NCBI GenBank assembly: GCA_025200525.1 | Contig: CM045762.1 | Coordinates: 86,494,717-86,558,716 of the forward strand | Direction of reading: 5' to 3' | Origin: Camellia lanceoleosa | Taxonomy: Eukaryota > Streptophyta > Magnoliopsida > Ericales > Theaceae | DNA: 64,000 nt | In this document: positions 11,658 through 23,770 of the stretch, in pieces | Position numbering within the stretch: position 1 is the first letter of the stretch | How the letters are laid out: every line of letters begins with the position of its first letter | Position numbers and translations under genes: made by a program | Notes under the pieces: generated by a model | The model's input: the letters and a program-made list of their open reading frames with translations, nothing else | Told to the model about the DNA's origin: nothing | The model's database searches: none

Positions 11658-13101
11658 AAGAGGCTTAATCAGTTGATTCAATGGTATATGTATTGGTTTT
11701 TGTCTTTGATGATGTTTAGTCATAATGAAGATTTATATTCTTTTGTTTTGGCTTATTGGGTTGATTTGTATTGCTAAATTGTTACCTGGGTTGTGACTCT
11801 TCTGGCTAGCTGAATCGGAATCTGTGTTTGTGTGCTTGTGCAATTGAGGTCTTCTTTCATAAATATATTGTTGTTAATTTGCTGATTAAGGTGTTTGTGT
11901 CTACTAATTTTAAATTGATTTCAACTTGTTGAATTGTTTCGATGGTGAGTGTAACAGTCTGTTTGGATTGAGGGGTTTGGTGAGAAAGAAAAGAAAAGAT
12001 TAGAACCAACAGCCGCCCGGGGGGGGTGGGGGTTTGGGGGGGACGGGGTGTTGGTTCAGCGGTCGGATGTTGGCCCAAAAACCACTTTGACTCAGGTTCG
12101 ACACTCGGTAGCCTCTCCGACGGCCCCCTTGCACTTCGCCTAAAGCGAAGTCTTAGCCGGGGTTGGGGCTGGCGTAGCCTAGCTACCCCCTTTTTTTGTA
12201 ACCAAAAAAGAAAATAAAAAATAAATAGGAAAAAGGAGAACTCCCATCACTTGTTTGTTTTTTGTTTGAATGATTGAGGAGGTGAGGAATGGTTAAAAAG
12301 AGAAATCTTTATAAAAGTCATGTTTTGTTTCTCACTAGAATTGGTGAGTAACAGGAATTGTTGTATAGATTTTTTTTTTGCCCAACCCTTTTACTTCCTA
12401 TCCAAATTCAAAGCATTGAAAATGAATAAAACATGTGTTCTCTTTTATTTCTTGTTTATCCTATTACAATGATCAGAAGTGAGAACCCACAATTATTTCT
12501 TATGTTTTTGTTACTTAGATGAGAAGCCATAATCTTGTTATTTGTTTTCTCACCTAATTTTCCGAATCAAAAGGTTATACACTCCATTTGGCTGTTGGGA
12601 AAATGTTGGAAATAAGGAGAGGTTGAGGTTTCACAAAACAGTGAACTTTAGTCATTTGCACTAGATGTGTTATTTGAATGCATTGTAACTCCTGGGAATA
12701 TTTTTGAGCTTGTTTTGTTGGCCACTTTGCATATGCTTTAACTTAGCAAATGCATCAAGTTGGTGTGGATGCAACTCAGCTTAACTTTAGACAAGTTGAT
12801 TTCCAATGGATTCTTTTTGTATTACCTTGTAGTTCTGTGTTGTATTAATCAATGGGTAATATGTTGCATGATAAGAAATATTCCGAATTGAATTCGGTGA
12901 TTATGTATAATAGCAGCATTTTCTTCTTCTTCTTCTTCTTTTTTGGTTTTGGTTTTTGTTTTTAACTGATGATGTTGCATGAAGTTTTTACTTTTACCAT
13001 CAGCCTGTTGGTGACTAGGAGAGATTGTGGTCCAAGAGAAATGGTGTCCACAAAATCCTTTATGGTGTTATTTTCTCACATTTGTCTATCTGTTTTCTGC
13101 A
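11658..13101. other. Spacer between LTO1 and the formiminotransferase-like gene
   Basis: Holds the LTO1 3' UTR, a SINE (12046-12205), a (TCT)n tract near 12921-12940, and non-coding sequence ending in a strong 3' splice site (TGTTTTCTGCAG, about 13091-13102). The splice site suggests that the downstream gene has a 5' UTR intron whose first exon lies somewhere in this spacer. I could not locate that exon. Confidence 0.5.
12046..12205 (+). mobile_element. tRNA-derived SINE
   Basis: An A-box-like TGGTTCAGCGGTCGG (from 12052) and a B-box-like GGTTCGACACTC (from 12095) are spaced as in a tRNA promoter. They are followed by a GC-rich non-tRNA body and a T-rich tail, CCCCCTTTTTTTGTAACC, near 12186-12203. 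This layout matches plant tRNA-derived SINEs of the Au type. It is preceded by a G-rich tract (12018-12050). No clear target duplication was found. It is not a functional tRNA: no cloverleaf can be completed. Confidence 0.65.
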
Positions 13102-13105
13102 GTTT

Positions 13106-13174
13106 ATGAAGGGTAGTGTAAAGAACGAGAATGTTAAAGTTGATGCTTGCTTGCTGCAAGGTATACATATCTGA
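13106..13174 (+). promoter_or_regulatory. Overlapping upstream ORF of the formiminotransferase-like gene
   Basis: A 22-codon upstream frame begins four bases after the predicted 3' splice site at 13102. It runs past the main ATG at 13131 in the +1 frame and stops at 13172-13174. If the spliced leader is used as inferred, ribosomes starting here would bypass the main start, so the frame could lower translation. The peptide itself is not recognised. This is inferred from sequence only. Confidence 0.35.
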
Positions 13175-13521
13175 AAGCCGAAACAGGGCTGCCCTTGATT
13201 CAATTGAACAAGCTGCCAAGCTATTCCCTCAAGCTGCCATTGTCAACAAGTTTGAAGATGAGACTTACAATAGAGTTGGTTACACCCTTGTCTCCAAGTT
13301 GTCACCAAATCCATCTTCAGGCGAGTGTCCTTTGAAGAGCACTGTGTTTGCCATGGTTAAAGCTGCCTTTGAAGCCATTAACCTTGAATCGCACTGTGGA
13401 AGTCATCCCCGCCTTGGGGTTGTGGACCATATTTGTTTCCACCCCTTAGGTAGTACTTCTCTGGACCAGACAGCAGGGATTGCAAAATCTTTGGCAGCTG
13501 ATATTGGCTCCGCTCTGCGAG
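13131..13521 (+). CDS. Formiminotransferase-like protein, exon 1
   Basis: Encodes residues 1-130 of a predicted 298-residue protein. It contains the N-terminal subdomain of the formiminotransferase family: an early SESRN motif (residues 14-18), NKFEDETYNRVGYT (39-52), and the signature GSHPRLGVVDHI, whose His92 aligns with the family's catalytic histidine. In animals formiminotransferase moves the formimino group of formiminoglutamate to tetrahydrofolate during histidine breakdown. Plants have stand-alone homologues without the cyclodeaminase domain and lack the classical pathway, so the substrate here is unknown. The exon ends after the first base of a valine codon at a GTTTGT donor; a reading frame that runs on past it ends in the intron. 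The ATG was chosen because plant homologues begin near this MLK start. Codons 1-130 are uninterrupted. Confidence 0.88.
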
Positions 13522-13710
13522 GTTTGTACCCTTGGAATATTAGTACAATATTTTGGATAGCTTTTGGTTGTGCAACTACTTTTAGCACATTAGTGACAAT
13601 GATTTTGGAAATTTAGACATTGTTAGGCAAGAAAATCTTAGTTCTTGTTGCTACACATAATCATGTATTATATGAGGAAATTGAGATTTCATAAACATCC
13701 AAATAGCCCC

Positions 13711-13751
<41 letters not shown>

Positions 13752-13892
13752 TTTGTGTGTCAATGCACATTTATATGATAGTGGAACTGAGTATCAGAAA
13801 ATTTTCCATTATGAGTATGTATTTATCTTCTTTTTCATTTTAATTTTTTTATTTTTGTGTTGCCATTGATATTAAACATTATGAGCCTGCAG
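13522..13892 (+). other. Intron of the formiminotransferase-like gene
   Basis: Begins GTTTGT and ends CCTGCAG, phase 1. Removing it joins G to TA, giving a valine codon and a continuous frame into VPAFLYGAAN, a conserved start of the next block. It contains a (TTA)n microsatellite at about 13711-13751. Confidence 0.85.
13711..13751. repeat. (TTA)n microsatellite
   Basis: About 13 perfect TTA units inside the intron of the formiminotransferase-like gene; likely polymorphic in length. Confidence 0.95.
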
Positions 13893-14398
13893 TACCGGCT
13901 TTCTTATATGGAGCAGCCAATGAAGAGGGAAGAACACTCGATTCAATCAGACGAGAGCTGGGGTATTTCAAGCCTAATTTTTCTGGAAACCTGTGGGCAG
14001 GGGGCCCAAAATCAGAGCCCTTGGCACTGAAGCCAGATGAGGGTCCAGCTTATACAGTTCAAGCAAAGGGAATTGTTGTAATTGGAGCAACCCCATGGGT
14101 CGATAACTACAATGTTCCAGTGTACTCTACTGATATTGTCGTACTTCGTAGAATCGCAAAGCGGGTAAGTGGGAGAGGTAAAGGACTACCATCTGTGCAA
14201 GCTATGGCACTTGCTCATGGTGAAGATGTCATTGAGGTAGCTTGTAACTTGTTGGAACCAAGTAGGGTTGGTGGTGATTTGGTTCAGCTTGAAGTCGAGA
14301 GGGTTGCAGGGAAAGAGGGTATGACTGTAGGAAAGGGATATTATACTGATTTTTCTCAGGACAAAATAATTGAAAGTTACTTGAATTTGGTGTCATGA
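13893..14398 (+). CDS. Formiminotransferase-like protein, exon 2
   Basis: Encodes the rest of the protein (about residues 131-298). It opens with VPAFLYGAANEEGRTLDSIR, then a loop containing GPKSEPL, and then the C-terminal subdomain with VIGATPWVDNYNVP and RGKGLPSVQAMAL. The first of these is the N-x-N-V-P type block and the second the glycine-rich turn typical of the family. The frame is open to a TGA at 14396-14398 and the total length fits plant homologues. It works with exon 1, upstream on the same strand. Because no cyclodeaminase domain follows, the product would be a monofunctional folate-binding transferase-like protein, probably cytosolic since no signal peptide is visible. AT-rich sequence follows the stop directly. 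Confidence 0.88.
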
Positions 14399-14952
14399 AA
14401 AAATAAGAAATAAAAAAGTTACTTGGAAGTTGGATTTTGTTCCAAAGATATTTGTTCTTGTTAAGAAGGGAATTTCAGAGTGTAATTTTAGTTTATTTTT
14501 GTGTGCATTTAATTTGGCTGTTCTTATCAACTTGTCATGATATTAAGAATTTGCAATGCAAGTGACAATTTGAAAGGTGAAATTTTATTTAGACTGATTT
14601 TTTTATATAATGTTTGCTTGGTGAAATAGTAAATGCTGGCAATTCAGTATTGAACAACCAGGTTAGTCCAGAAGACATTTAAGGATCTTTAACTGCCCAT
14701 GAATGTGGGGAAAGAAAAAGAACAAGGTTTTTTTTTTTTTCCCTCTCTATAAAAAACCTATTCACCTCCTATTATGCAATAAATAAATTAAATTAAATTA
14801 AATTAAATTAAATAAAAGTAGTTGTAGAAGGTATGAACTAATTTAGGATTTGCAGGGCCTTCTAAAAGCAGCTGAAATTCAGGAAAACACACTCAAAATG
14901 GTTGTGGAAATTTATTTGCTTGAAAGTTCAATTAATTAGAAGAAGAGAATGA
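14399..14952. other. 3' UTR and intergenic spacer
   Basis: Holds the 3' end of the formiminotransferase-like gene, a poly(T) tract near 14727-14740 and an (ATTAA)n microsatellite at about 14787-14813. No gene. Confidence 0.6.
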
Positions 14953-15660
14953 AAACTCTTGTTAATCCGTATTCCTACAATAGTTAGATGGAGGTAACGA
15001 TCAGCGAACTGGAGGCAACCTCTCAAAATCCCAAGGAACCCTTTATCGACTTCGTTGCTAGATGGAGGGCAAAGGCAGCCTGAATGATAAACAGGCCTTC
15101 AGAGAGGGAACAGGTTCGATTGGTAGTTCAAAACCTTGAACTAGACATGTTACGAAGGATGATAGTCGCGCTACTATCTACCTTCCCTGCTTTAAATAAG
15201 TTAGGGGTTCAGATTGAGAGCCTTTTCAAGAAGAGAATTATCCACAGAACAAGTTAACGGGCAAAGAGGCCATTTACTAGGGGTACCAATGCTAGCAATA
15301 GCACTATTCTTAGGCTTGCTGAAATCAGTATCGTCACCACAATAGCCAAGATAGCCGGTCCATTCACTAGCACAACCTCACAAACCACCATCCCAGCCCA
15401 AAATCAATTTAGAACCTTCACCCCTCTTCACATGAGTCCAACTTGTGTTCTCAAGGTTCTGATAGACAAAGGGCATCTTAAGCCCCTTGATCTCCGACCT
15501 CTCCCGTACCCACTTCCAGCCAAACATGACTCTGCTCAATACTGTATCTTCCATCAGCAGTAAGGTCACCCCACTGACCGTTGTTTTCACTTTCATCATG
15601 AGATCCAGGATCTCATCGACAATAAAATCATAGCTCCATCCCTAAAGCCAAATGTAACCA
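14953..15660 (+). pseudogene. gag C-terminal part (Ty3/gypsy), broken
   Basis: Matches the gag of the sister copy at about 50975-51640. Recognisable blocks are SELEATSQNPKE, FVARWRAKAA, the LDMLRRMIVA region and a degenerate zinc-knuckle-like segment. The last reads YCIFHQQ, a stop, then GHPTDRC and an HHEIQDLID tail. A stop replaces the tryptophan after WRAKAA seen in the sister. Gag would form the virus-like particle core and bind the element's RNA; this copy cannot make it. Confidence 0.75.
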
Positions 15661-15851
15661 CCAACCCACTTCCCATCCACAACCAAGTCCCCTCACCTAG
15701 AAATATCAATCTCATCCAAACACTATCACCCACCTTCAACCCCAGCATATACATCACCTCATCCCATTTGCCTAAACTTGAGGTGGTTATTTCTGAAGGC
15801 ACGGATTTGTGCATGATGGATATAACACCCGAAACCCAACCATAGCTTGTC

Positions 15852-16922
15852 GTGGCAGCAGCTGAAAAGATTGAAAATTCACTGAAAGAAGGGTTGTTTG
15901 ATACTCAGATTGTGGAGAAGGGATTATCACCCATGGAAAAGTATGATCCCAGTCAGTATATTGTGGCTTCTGACCAACCAAAGCCAATGATCATACTACT
16001 GCACTCACACAACATCAATGTTGTTGGAGAAAATGGGCCTGAACAAAGTCTTGATGACTTAGCAGAGATAAAGGAGGACTTAGAGAACCTCTATTTCTTT
16101 GAGGAAGAGGATATGGGAAGTGTGCAGATTGAATGGTGGGATCTGAGCCAACCAAAATCTAGCCATGGGTGGTTAAGCAGTGAAGAGGAATCTATCGTAG
16201 AGAAACATAAAGTAGGAGAAATTGATGGGAACAACAAGTCTGAGAACATGACCATCGCTGAAAGGGAGCAAGTGCTGGAACAATTTCGAAAAGAGAGAAT
16301 GGAGAAGATATATAGATCAAAACTAGCCCGGGAGCAAGTGAAAGGAAAAGGAAAAGAGGACGTTGAGTCAGGGGAGAGCGATGTCAAAATCAAGGAAAAG
16401 TTTGAATAGGAATTTGGTAACAGAGGGAAGATGACAAGGAAACTAAAACATTATCGAGAGGCAGAAATTGAGTAAGCCTCAGAGGAGAAGCATCATGCTG
16501 ACAGAGCATGGACTTAAACAAGGAAAAAAGAGATCTTTTCAGGAATCTACCTAAACTCACCATATCTACCTAATGGTGGAAAACATGATGTGAACATGAT
16601 TCGGGTAGAGCCAGACAGTGGTCCAGCAATGATCGCGGGAGAATGGTGGGAGGATAAGGATCTAAACTTTGCCTACATCGATGAAGGGTGGGGGATCGGC
16701 ACCCTTGAGAATACATGGTACACGGAAGAGATCAACAACATGACAAGAAGTGGTCCCTATTGCAAACCCCCAACCCTAGACCAAGGAGAACCCTCCAAAA
16801 AAGAGGTCGAGAAGATGAAAGAGAAGGAGATAGAAGAAGAGTTGGTGTTGAGGCAACTTAAGAAAATCCAGGCAGATGTTTCAATTTGGGGGCTGCTGAT
16901 GGCTTCTTGGGAACACAAGTAG
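15852..16922 (+). pseudogene. Linker region between gag and protease, broken
   Basis: Acidic, lysine- and glutamate-rich frames (15852-16409 and 16590-16922) are separated by stops. They match the sister copy at 51821-52766: shared blocks include EKYDPSQYIVASDQPKP against EEYDPNLYIVAIDQLKP, and TWYTEEINNMTRSGP against TWYTDEINHMTRSG. No enzymatic motif. This is the spacer typical of large Tat/Ogre polyproteins. Confidence 0.65.
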
Positions 16923-16925
16923 GCA

Positions 16926-17827
16926 TTGCTGGAGGTGCTAAATAAGACCAAGCTGCTTATAGGCGTCACACCCAACCAATTGGTGTCTTTGGTCACATCT
17001 GGGGATATTACTCCATTGTTGTCTTTCACAGACAAAGAGTTGCCGCTCGAGGGGACTAACCAGAACAAACCTCTGTATCTAACCTTGGAAAGCTGGAAGA
17101 AGTGGATCCCGGTAGTGTTAGTTGACACCAGCTCGACAATCAATGTATGTCCAACGCGAACTGCTTATGCCATAGGCTTGAAGTCAACTGACTTCACACC
17201 TATGACTCAAGCTATCCGAGTTTAGAATAATACCAGCCGCAATGTCATGGGAACTTTTAAGAGCCAAATATTGATTGGTCCAGTCGCACATGAGGTTGAA
17301 TTCCATGTGATGGACGTGCCAGCAACCTTCAATCTACTCTTGGGCAGACCTTGGCTACACCAAATGAAGACGGTTTCTTCAACGGTACACCAATTGGTGA
17401 AGTATCCATTAAAAGGGGGATTGCGACTGTTTATGGCAATTCTTCAATCCACCCTCCCCCAAAAACCACTACACCCTTGCTGGAAATACTGCATGGAGAA
17501 GATGATGTGTTCCTCTCTGGGTTCTCCTTGGTAGAGGCACGATTGGTGCAGACTATCATAGCAGAGGATGGGGGGGGGGGGGGAGGGGCTATGTGAGCAC
17601 CCAATCTATACATATGATGAACAAGCAAGGACACCTTCCTGGATTAGGATTGGGTAGAAGTGGGAGGTAGGGGAATAATGTTGCCAAAGTACACTATAAC
17701 CCCCATGCTTTTGGGTCGGGGTATGAGCCGACGGGAGAGGATTGGAAGAGGAAGGGAGATGAATTGAAGGAGAGAATTAAAGCAAAGAAAGCCGTAAGGT
17801 AATTTGAGTTGGTCCACAAGCCGATCA
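16926..17827 (+). pseudogene. Retroviral-type aspartic protease region, broken
   Basis: The frame from 16926 contains VVLVDTSSTINVCP. The active-site triad position reads D-T-S (codons from 17124) where the sister copy has D-T-G. Downstream, FNLLLGRPWLHQMKTV is the conserved C-terminal protease block with its hydrophobic-Gly core. Stops and a frameshift, including one in a G-rich run at 17570-17583, break the frame. The sequence is interrupted after LVHKPI by the insertion at 17828. It would have cleaved the element's own polyprotein. Confidence 0.75.
17823..17827. repeat. Target-site duplication GATCA (left)
   Basis: Matches GATCA at 44770-44774, flanking the TG...CA element between them. 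Confidence 0.75.
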
Positions 17828-17876
17828 TGTCACGACCCCATTCTGCCCCTAGTAGAATGGTGCCGTGATGGCCAAT

Positions 17877-20800
17877 TGTAGACGCGTCCTTGGGCCTCAT
17901 GCTACAGTTCAGACTCAAATGTCACGGTTCTGAATCTAATCCCGCAAAGTGCAATGCGAGACCGATAAATTACCAAAGAGTCCAAACCTGGCAAATCGTT
18001 TTGAAAAACTGATTTTTAAGAAAGAAGTGCCAAACATGGACTGCTTTGCCAGATACAGAGTCGCCACCTAAATATTTTATTTTGGGGGAATTTAGGAAAC
18101 CCTGACTCGTGCCTAAGACCACGTGTCCGTCATCACCAAAGTTGCCTCGGTTCGGGAACTTTGGTACGATTGGGGAAGGTCATCTATGAGCACCCCCGCT
18201 CGCCCGATCAAAGATCGGCCTGTACTAAACATGATATCTTGTTTTTGAAAACACATGTGTTCTTATTCCGGTTAATTAGCTAATCTTACTATGTGATGCG
18301 CACAGCAAAATAAGTATAGACCAGATCGCCTAATTTAGAACAAAGCATCGCATATCCATTTGTTTGGAAAATGGTTTGCAGTTTGCTGCTCGTAAATAGG
18401 CTAAAATGCAGATTTGATGAATTGTTCCAATTCAAGCAATCCAACATTCACCCACAGGCATTCAGGCAGTTTAAACACTTAAGCAAATAGCCTCATGGCA
18501 AGCATGCTATCATGGCAACACTCACACTCATGCAAGATGCTAAAGCATAAAAGTTTACCTAGTACTCCGAGCCAAAACAATAGCTAGTTATAAATCATGC
18601 ATGATCCTAGCTACGTTAAGATGGCTAATGCAACACATGCAAAATGCAACTAGAAATAGGCTCGACTATTCTAAAATGGCATGTGAATGCTACACTTGAT
18701 ACATGTATTCAAATTGGAATTGAAATACAATGCAGTTAGTATGATGCGCCAAGCCCGGTGCATGCAATACGAATGAATGGATGCACGCATGCAAGTATAA
18801 GGATGCTAATTGAAATATGCCATATTCTAACCATTGAAAGCGGGTAAATAAAATGGAGAAAGACGTGGGGTTGGAAGACATTCACACACTCACGTACACT
18901 TATTACAAAATTCGCCCTCTCGACGGAGGGTCTGAATGAATACGCTAAGCTAATCTAAGCTAAGCTAAGTAATTAATCTAATTAGACTAATTATTACACA
19001 ACCAAATTGAATAACTAGCTACAACTAATTATTTCAAAACTTAATTAATCGACAAATTAATTAACTAACTACAAAAATAAGTAAGCAATTTAAACAATGC
19101 TGCCTTGGCAAGTTGAAGAAGGTGAACATCCATGCTCGGTTCCTGTCCAGAAAACTCTCCGAATGCTCTTTCAGAGGCTCTATTTGCAGGGTGTCCTCAA
19201 AGAATTCCTGCTAAACCTTACCAAAATCAGTCTGGGGAGTGTATCAGTGGCCTGCCGGCCATCTGTAGGACACTGTCGGCCACTGATGTACTGTGACACC
19301 AAGCTGTAGTAGAGCACAAAATAGAGAAAATGGAGGATCTCCCAAGAATATGTACGCACTAATGCCACCTCATATCACCTCAAAACATCAAGGGAGAAGG
19401 CATAGTTGGATCCATGACCATCAATTACGCATCCCGATGTATGATGGCCAAAGATCCAACTTGTGCAAATCAATATGAAATGAATGTGCAAATAAACACA
19501 TAAGTGCCTAGAACTCTATCATGGAGAATCAAGAGTGTCGGCGACCGAGAATTGAGACACATTTCATCACTTGAAGTATGAAACGTTCCTCATTTCTCGT
19601 GCTCGGATTAACACTTAATTCAAAAAACAATGCAACACAAGCATGGCAAACATGCAATATGACTTAAACATGCAAACATGCAATTACATGGCATACTCAA
19701 TGTGATGCAATATGATTAACTTAACAAAGTTAATGGCATGCACAATGCTAATGCTTACAATGACTAGCATACTCAATGCGAATGTCAATTAGCATGCTCA
19801 ATGTAATGGTGGCATACTCAATGCAATATACATAACATACACAATGCAAAGTATATGGCATACACAATGCGATGAACATGGCATACACAATGCGATGTAA
19901 GATGGCATACTTAATGCAATGAACAATAAGCATGCGAACAACATGTAAACAAACATGCTAAGTGGACTTAAACCAAAACGGTGTAGACCTCAGCCATGCT
20001 CTAAGTCAGTGGCCATAGGTGCTGGAATTAAGTCACCAAAACACACACAATCATGCAAAATGCAATGGCTCATCAAAGAGGCCCAATAGCACAACTCTCT
20101 AGAGTGCTTAAGGAGTGACAAATGTGCGAGTGTAACAACACTAAGTGCACTGAAATTAAGTAAGAAATGATGCCAAATCATTCAAACGACATAAGTCTGG
20201 CATGCACAACACTCAAAGACACTTAAAGCATGAATGGAGTAGGAATATGGCAATACTACATGCTCTGAAATGAAGCATTAAATGATGCCAAAACATCTAA
20301 ATAGCTTAAACATAGCATGCATGAAGCATCAAAACACAAAGCTAGCAAGGCCAATTACACTACAGTATACAAAGCATGAAGGATATGGCAAAGGCAACCC
20401 AAAATAGTCCTAAAACATGCATGGAAGTAAGCCCAAAAACAAGCTAGCATGGTGAGCATGAGGCATGATGCATACAAGGCAAATAAGGTGGATTACACTA
20501 CACCTATTAAGACCAAGCATGGGATGACTCAACCAACAAAAATTAGAGTTATATCATGGCATAATAACCCCAAAAACCCACTGAGATGGCATCCCAAAGA
20601 CCTAAGTATAGAGGCATGCACAATGATCCATTCATGAGGCATAAAACACAAACTCTCTAAGTCATTGAAAGCATGTCAAATGCAAGTGTATGACCATATT
20701 ATATGGACTGAAATAACATAACAAGTGATGCCAAATCACTGAAATAGGCCAAGCAATGCATGGTAGTGGACTCAATCCATAAGGCTAACAAGCTAGATTG

Positions 20801-22409
20801 AACCAAGGCTATACAAAGCAAGTCATGCATGACCAAAACAACACAAATCAGACCTCTACCATGGTAAAACAAGGCTAAAAGTTTCCTTGGGTCGAGCCAA
20901 AATCATGCTAAAAACATAGCTTAAAGCACAAAGCATGTTAAGACAATGTGGAGGATTACACTACAAGTGCATGGAACATGCAAGAGGTGACCAAACCAAA
21001 CCAAAACAGAGGTATGACATGGCAAAACATCACGGAAAAAACCTACTGAAATGGAAAGAAAACAAGCTAAAATGACATGTCAAAGCATGAAGCATATAGA
21101 GCTAGTTTAAGTGATTTACACTACAAGTGTATTAGGTAGGCATGGAGTGACAAAATCAATCCAAAATAGATCTAAGGCATGGTAAAACATCTCCAAAAAC
21201 CTACTAAAATGGAGCCAACACATGCAAGAAAAACATGCTACTTTGGTGAGCTACAAATGGGGTTGCACTACACATATAAGATGCATGCAAAATATGACCA
21301 AACCATCCATGGACAGACTTAAGGAAGGTCCTAAAAGTCACAAAAAAGTGCCTAAACCAAGCCTCAAAAGTAAAGGGATACATGCTCCTTTGATAAGCCA
21401 ATAACTCAAGCAAACAAAACAAAAATGGAGGGGGTCACCCCCCTCTAGTTTGAAACCTCAAAACCACATGCCTACCACTGAAAATCCACTGGATTTCAGT
21501 GGCTAAAAGGCCAAACCAAGAATACCTTGAAGGCCTTAAAGCATGGCACAAAACAAGGCCAAACAAGGCAAACAAGAGGGTTGTGCACCCTTAACACCAA
21601 GATGACCTTAAACAATCATCAAAAGCACTCAAATAAAAAGCTTTTTTTAGTTAAAAGCAAGGCCTAAAACAATATGCAAGGATAGCCAAAATGAGACACA
21701 AAAAAAATGCTAAAAATGGAGAAATACTCACCCTTGAAGATCAACTTCGAAACCAGCAACTTCAGGAGCCAAAAACCAAGTTTCAGAGCTCAAGTAACCC
21801 CCTCAAGAATCTCAGCTCAAAGATGGTGGTGTAACACTATGTGTTGTAGTGTAAAAGTGCAAGAAAAATAGACTTTAGAACACTATTCTATGCAATATAT
21901 ATATAGAGAGAGAAATATAGAGAGATATATCTTCTCTTTAAAATGGCTGAACCCTTGCTAAGGAGAGAGGGCCTCTCCTTATATAGAAGAAAAACAATGC
22001 AAAGCTTGTTAAACAAGCTTGGCAAGAGCTTCATATGGAGGGGAAAAGAGTGAAAACCAATTGGCTCAAAAGATCTGGCATGAAACCTGCTGAGACAAGG
22101 GTTCTGCTCGCCATCAGAAGTGGCCTGCAGTGGCTCATTGATGGCCGGCAGGCTTCATCAATGGTCGGCAGTGGCAAAGGCATGGCCGGTAGGGCGAAAA
22201 AGGGGCCGGTAGTGCCTTCCACAAAGCATGCAGAAAGGGCCAATACAAGGTCCAAAAAAATAGGGCAGGAAGGATACAAGGTTTGGAAAGTTCAAACCTT
22301 TGACGTTCCGCCATGAAAGTCGAGTACTCGGCGAGCAATCGAACTAGTTGTTGGGTGTACCTGCAAGCACAACCAAGTCTTGAGGACGGTCAAAAATGGG
22401 CTGTCTACA
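17877..22409 (-). repeat. 3' LTR of the giant element
   Basis: Starts TGTAGACGCG and ends CTGTCTACA on the plus strand. It is nearly collinear with 37152-41761, including the TGTAGACACC-type family terminus on the minus strand. It lacks a 73-bp segment present in the other LTR near 38570. Minus-strand TATA-like CTATATAAGG lies at 21977-21986. The plus-strand frames inside are by-products. Confidence 0.88.
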
Positions 22410-22425
22410 GTTGCCCCTCTTTGAC
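22410..22425 (-). promoter_or_regulatory. Polypurine tract of the giant element
   Basis: On the minus strand the purine-rich AAAGAGGGGCAAC immediately precedes the 3' LTR start TGTAGACAGC. This is the expected position of the plus-strand primer for reverse transcription, and it confirms the minus orientation. Confidence 0.65.
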
Positions 22426-22859
22426 AGAACTCGAAAGCCACAAAGTTACCGGAGTGAATGTCAAAGCCTAGAGATGACCCATTTTTGACAAGGCCGAAAA
22501 CTCAGGCAAACAACTTAAAATAACCATGCAGAGATGTGCTCGTAGGCTGTGGCAAAATGCAAATGACATGCATGATGCACAAGCATAACTTATGATTATG
22601 CAAAGAGAGTTGTAACGAAGCAATTATACACAACAGAAATGCGACAGTTTTAAGCAAGCGAATAACAGTCTTACATATTTCAACATAAAGGATGTAAGAA
22701 AATTATGTAATTCTCACCACGTTTGACGCGGAGTGAATACAATACCGTCGGGTTTGTCTGGTCACGCCAGCTTCAAATGAATCATACATACAATATCGTG
22801 CCTGTAAAAGAAAGAGACTCAACAGGTACAATATCGTTAGAAACATGCATAGCAATGCA

Positions 22860-23480
22860 AGTGAAAAGTGCGTGACAACGCCAGTGAAGGGGTGCAAGAC
22901 AATGCAATCCTAAGGGTGCGAGACAACGCGGGTGGAACATGCGTAACACCACAAAGAAAATATGCGTAACAGCGCAAGATAGAACAAGTAAGACATGCAT
23001 AACAGCGCAAGTAAAACAAATAAAACATGCGTAACAGCGCAAGTTAAAGATATGCGTAACAGCGCAAGTAAGACATGTGTAACAGTGCAAGTAAAACAAG
23101 TAAGACATGCGTAACAGCACAAGTAGAACAAGTAAAACATGCGTAACAGCGCAAGTTAAAGAAGTAGACAAGCGTAACAGCGCAAGATAGACGTGCATAG
23201 CAATATAAGTAACATGCGTGACAGCGCAAGATAGATGAAATGCGTAACAGTGCAAGTAATGAGAAATGCGAAACAACGCAAGTTAGATGAGGTGCGAAAC
23301 AACACACGTTAGTGGGGTGCGAAACAACTCACTTAATGAGTGTAACAACGCAAGTTAAAAGGGGGGTACGAAACAACGCACTTAACAAGCGTAATAGCGC
23401 AAGTTAAAAGGGGCGGAAGGGTGCAAGATAATGCAACCTAAATGTGACGCATAACAACGCGGAAGGGGAAACAAGCATAA
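22860..23480. repeat. Irregular minisatellite, GCGTAACAGCGCAAGT units
   Basis: Many copies of ATGCGTAACAGCGCAAGT joined by variable AAAACAAGTAAGAC-type linkers, with unit spacing of about 20-45 bp. Inside the giant retroelement. The predicted minus-strand Cys/Tyr-rich peptides are artefacts. Confidence 0.85.
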
Positions 23481-23559
23481 CAATGCAAGTGAAGTATATA
23501 ATAATGCAATGCACTAACAAGTGCAGGTGAAATGCGCAAGATAGCGTGACGCGCAAAAT

Positions 23560-23770
23560 AGCGCGAGCAATGCACTAACAGGTGCAGGTGAGGTGCGTAA
23601 AACAGCGCGAACAATGCACTAACAGGTGCATGTGAGGTGCGCAAAATAGTGCGAACAATGCACTAACAGGTGCAGGTGAGGGGCGCAAAATAGGGCGAAC
23701 AATGCACTGACAGGTGCAAGTGAGGTGCGCAAAATAGCGCGAACAATGCACTAAAAGGTGTAGGTGGAGG
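23560..23770. repeat. ~45-bp tandem repeat, CAATGCACTAACAGGTGCAG units
   Basis: Five consecutive units with spacing of about 44-45 bp, each followed by GTGAGGTGCGCAAAATAGCGCGAA variants. Part of the giant element's non-coding interior. Confidence 0.85.

Noticed and set aside
11391..11723. Minus-strand frames overlapping LTO1
   Set aside because: Shadows of the plus-strand LTO1 coding sequence, which has a clear family motif.
12046..12205. Functional tRNA gene suggested by A and B boxes
   Set aside because: No acceptor stem or cloverleaf can be completed; the T-rich tail and body fit a SINE.
13645..13869. Plus-strand frame with a poly-leucine stretch
   Set aside because: It lies in the intron of the formiminotransferase-like gene; the leucines come from the (TTA)n microsatellite.
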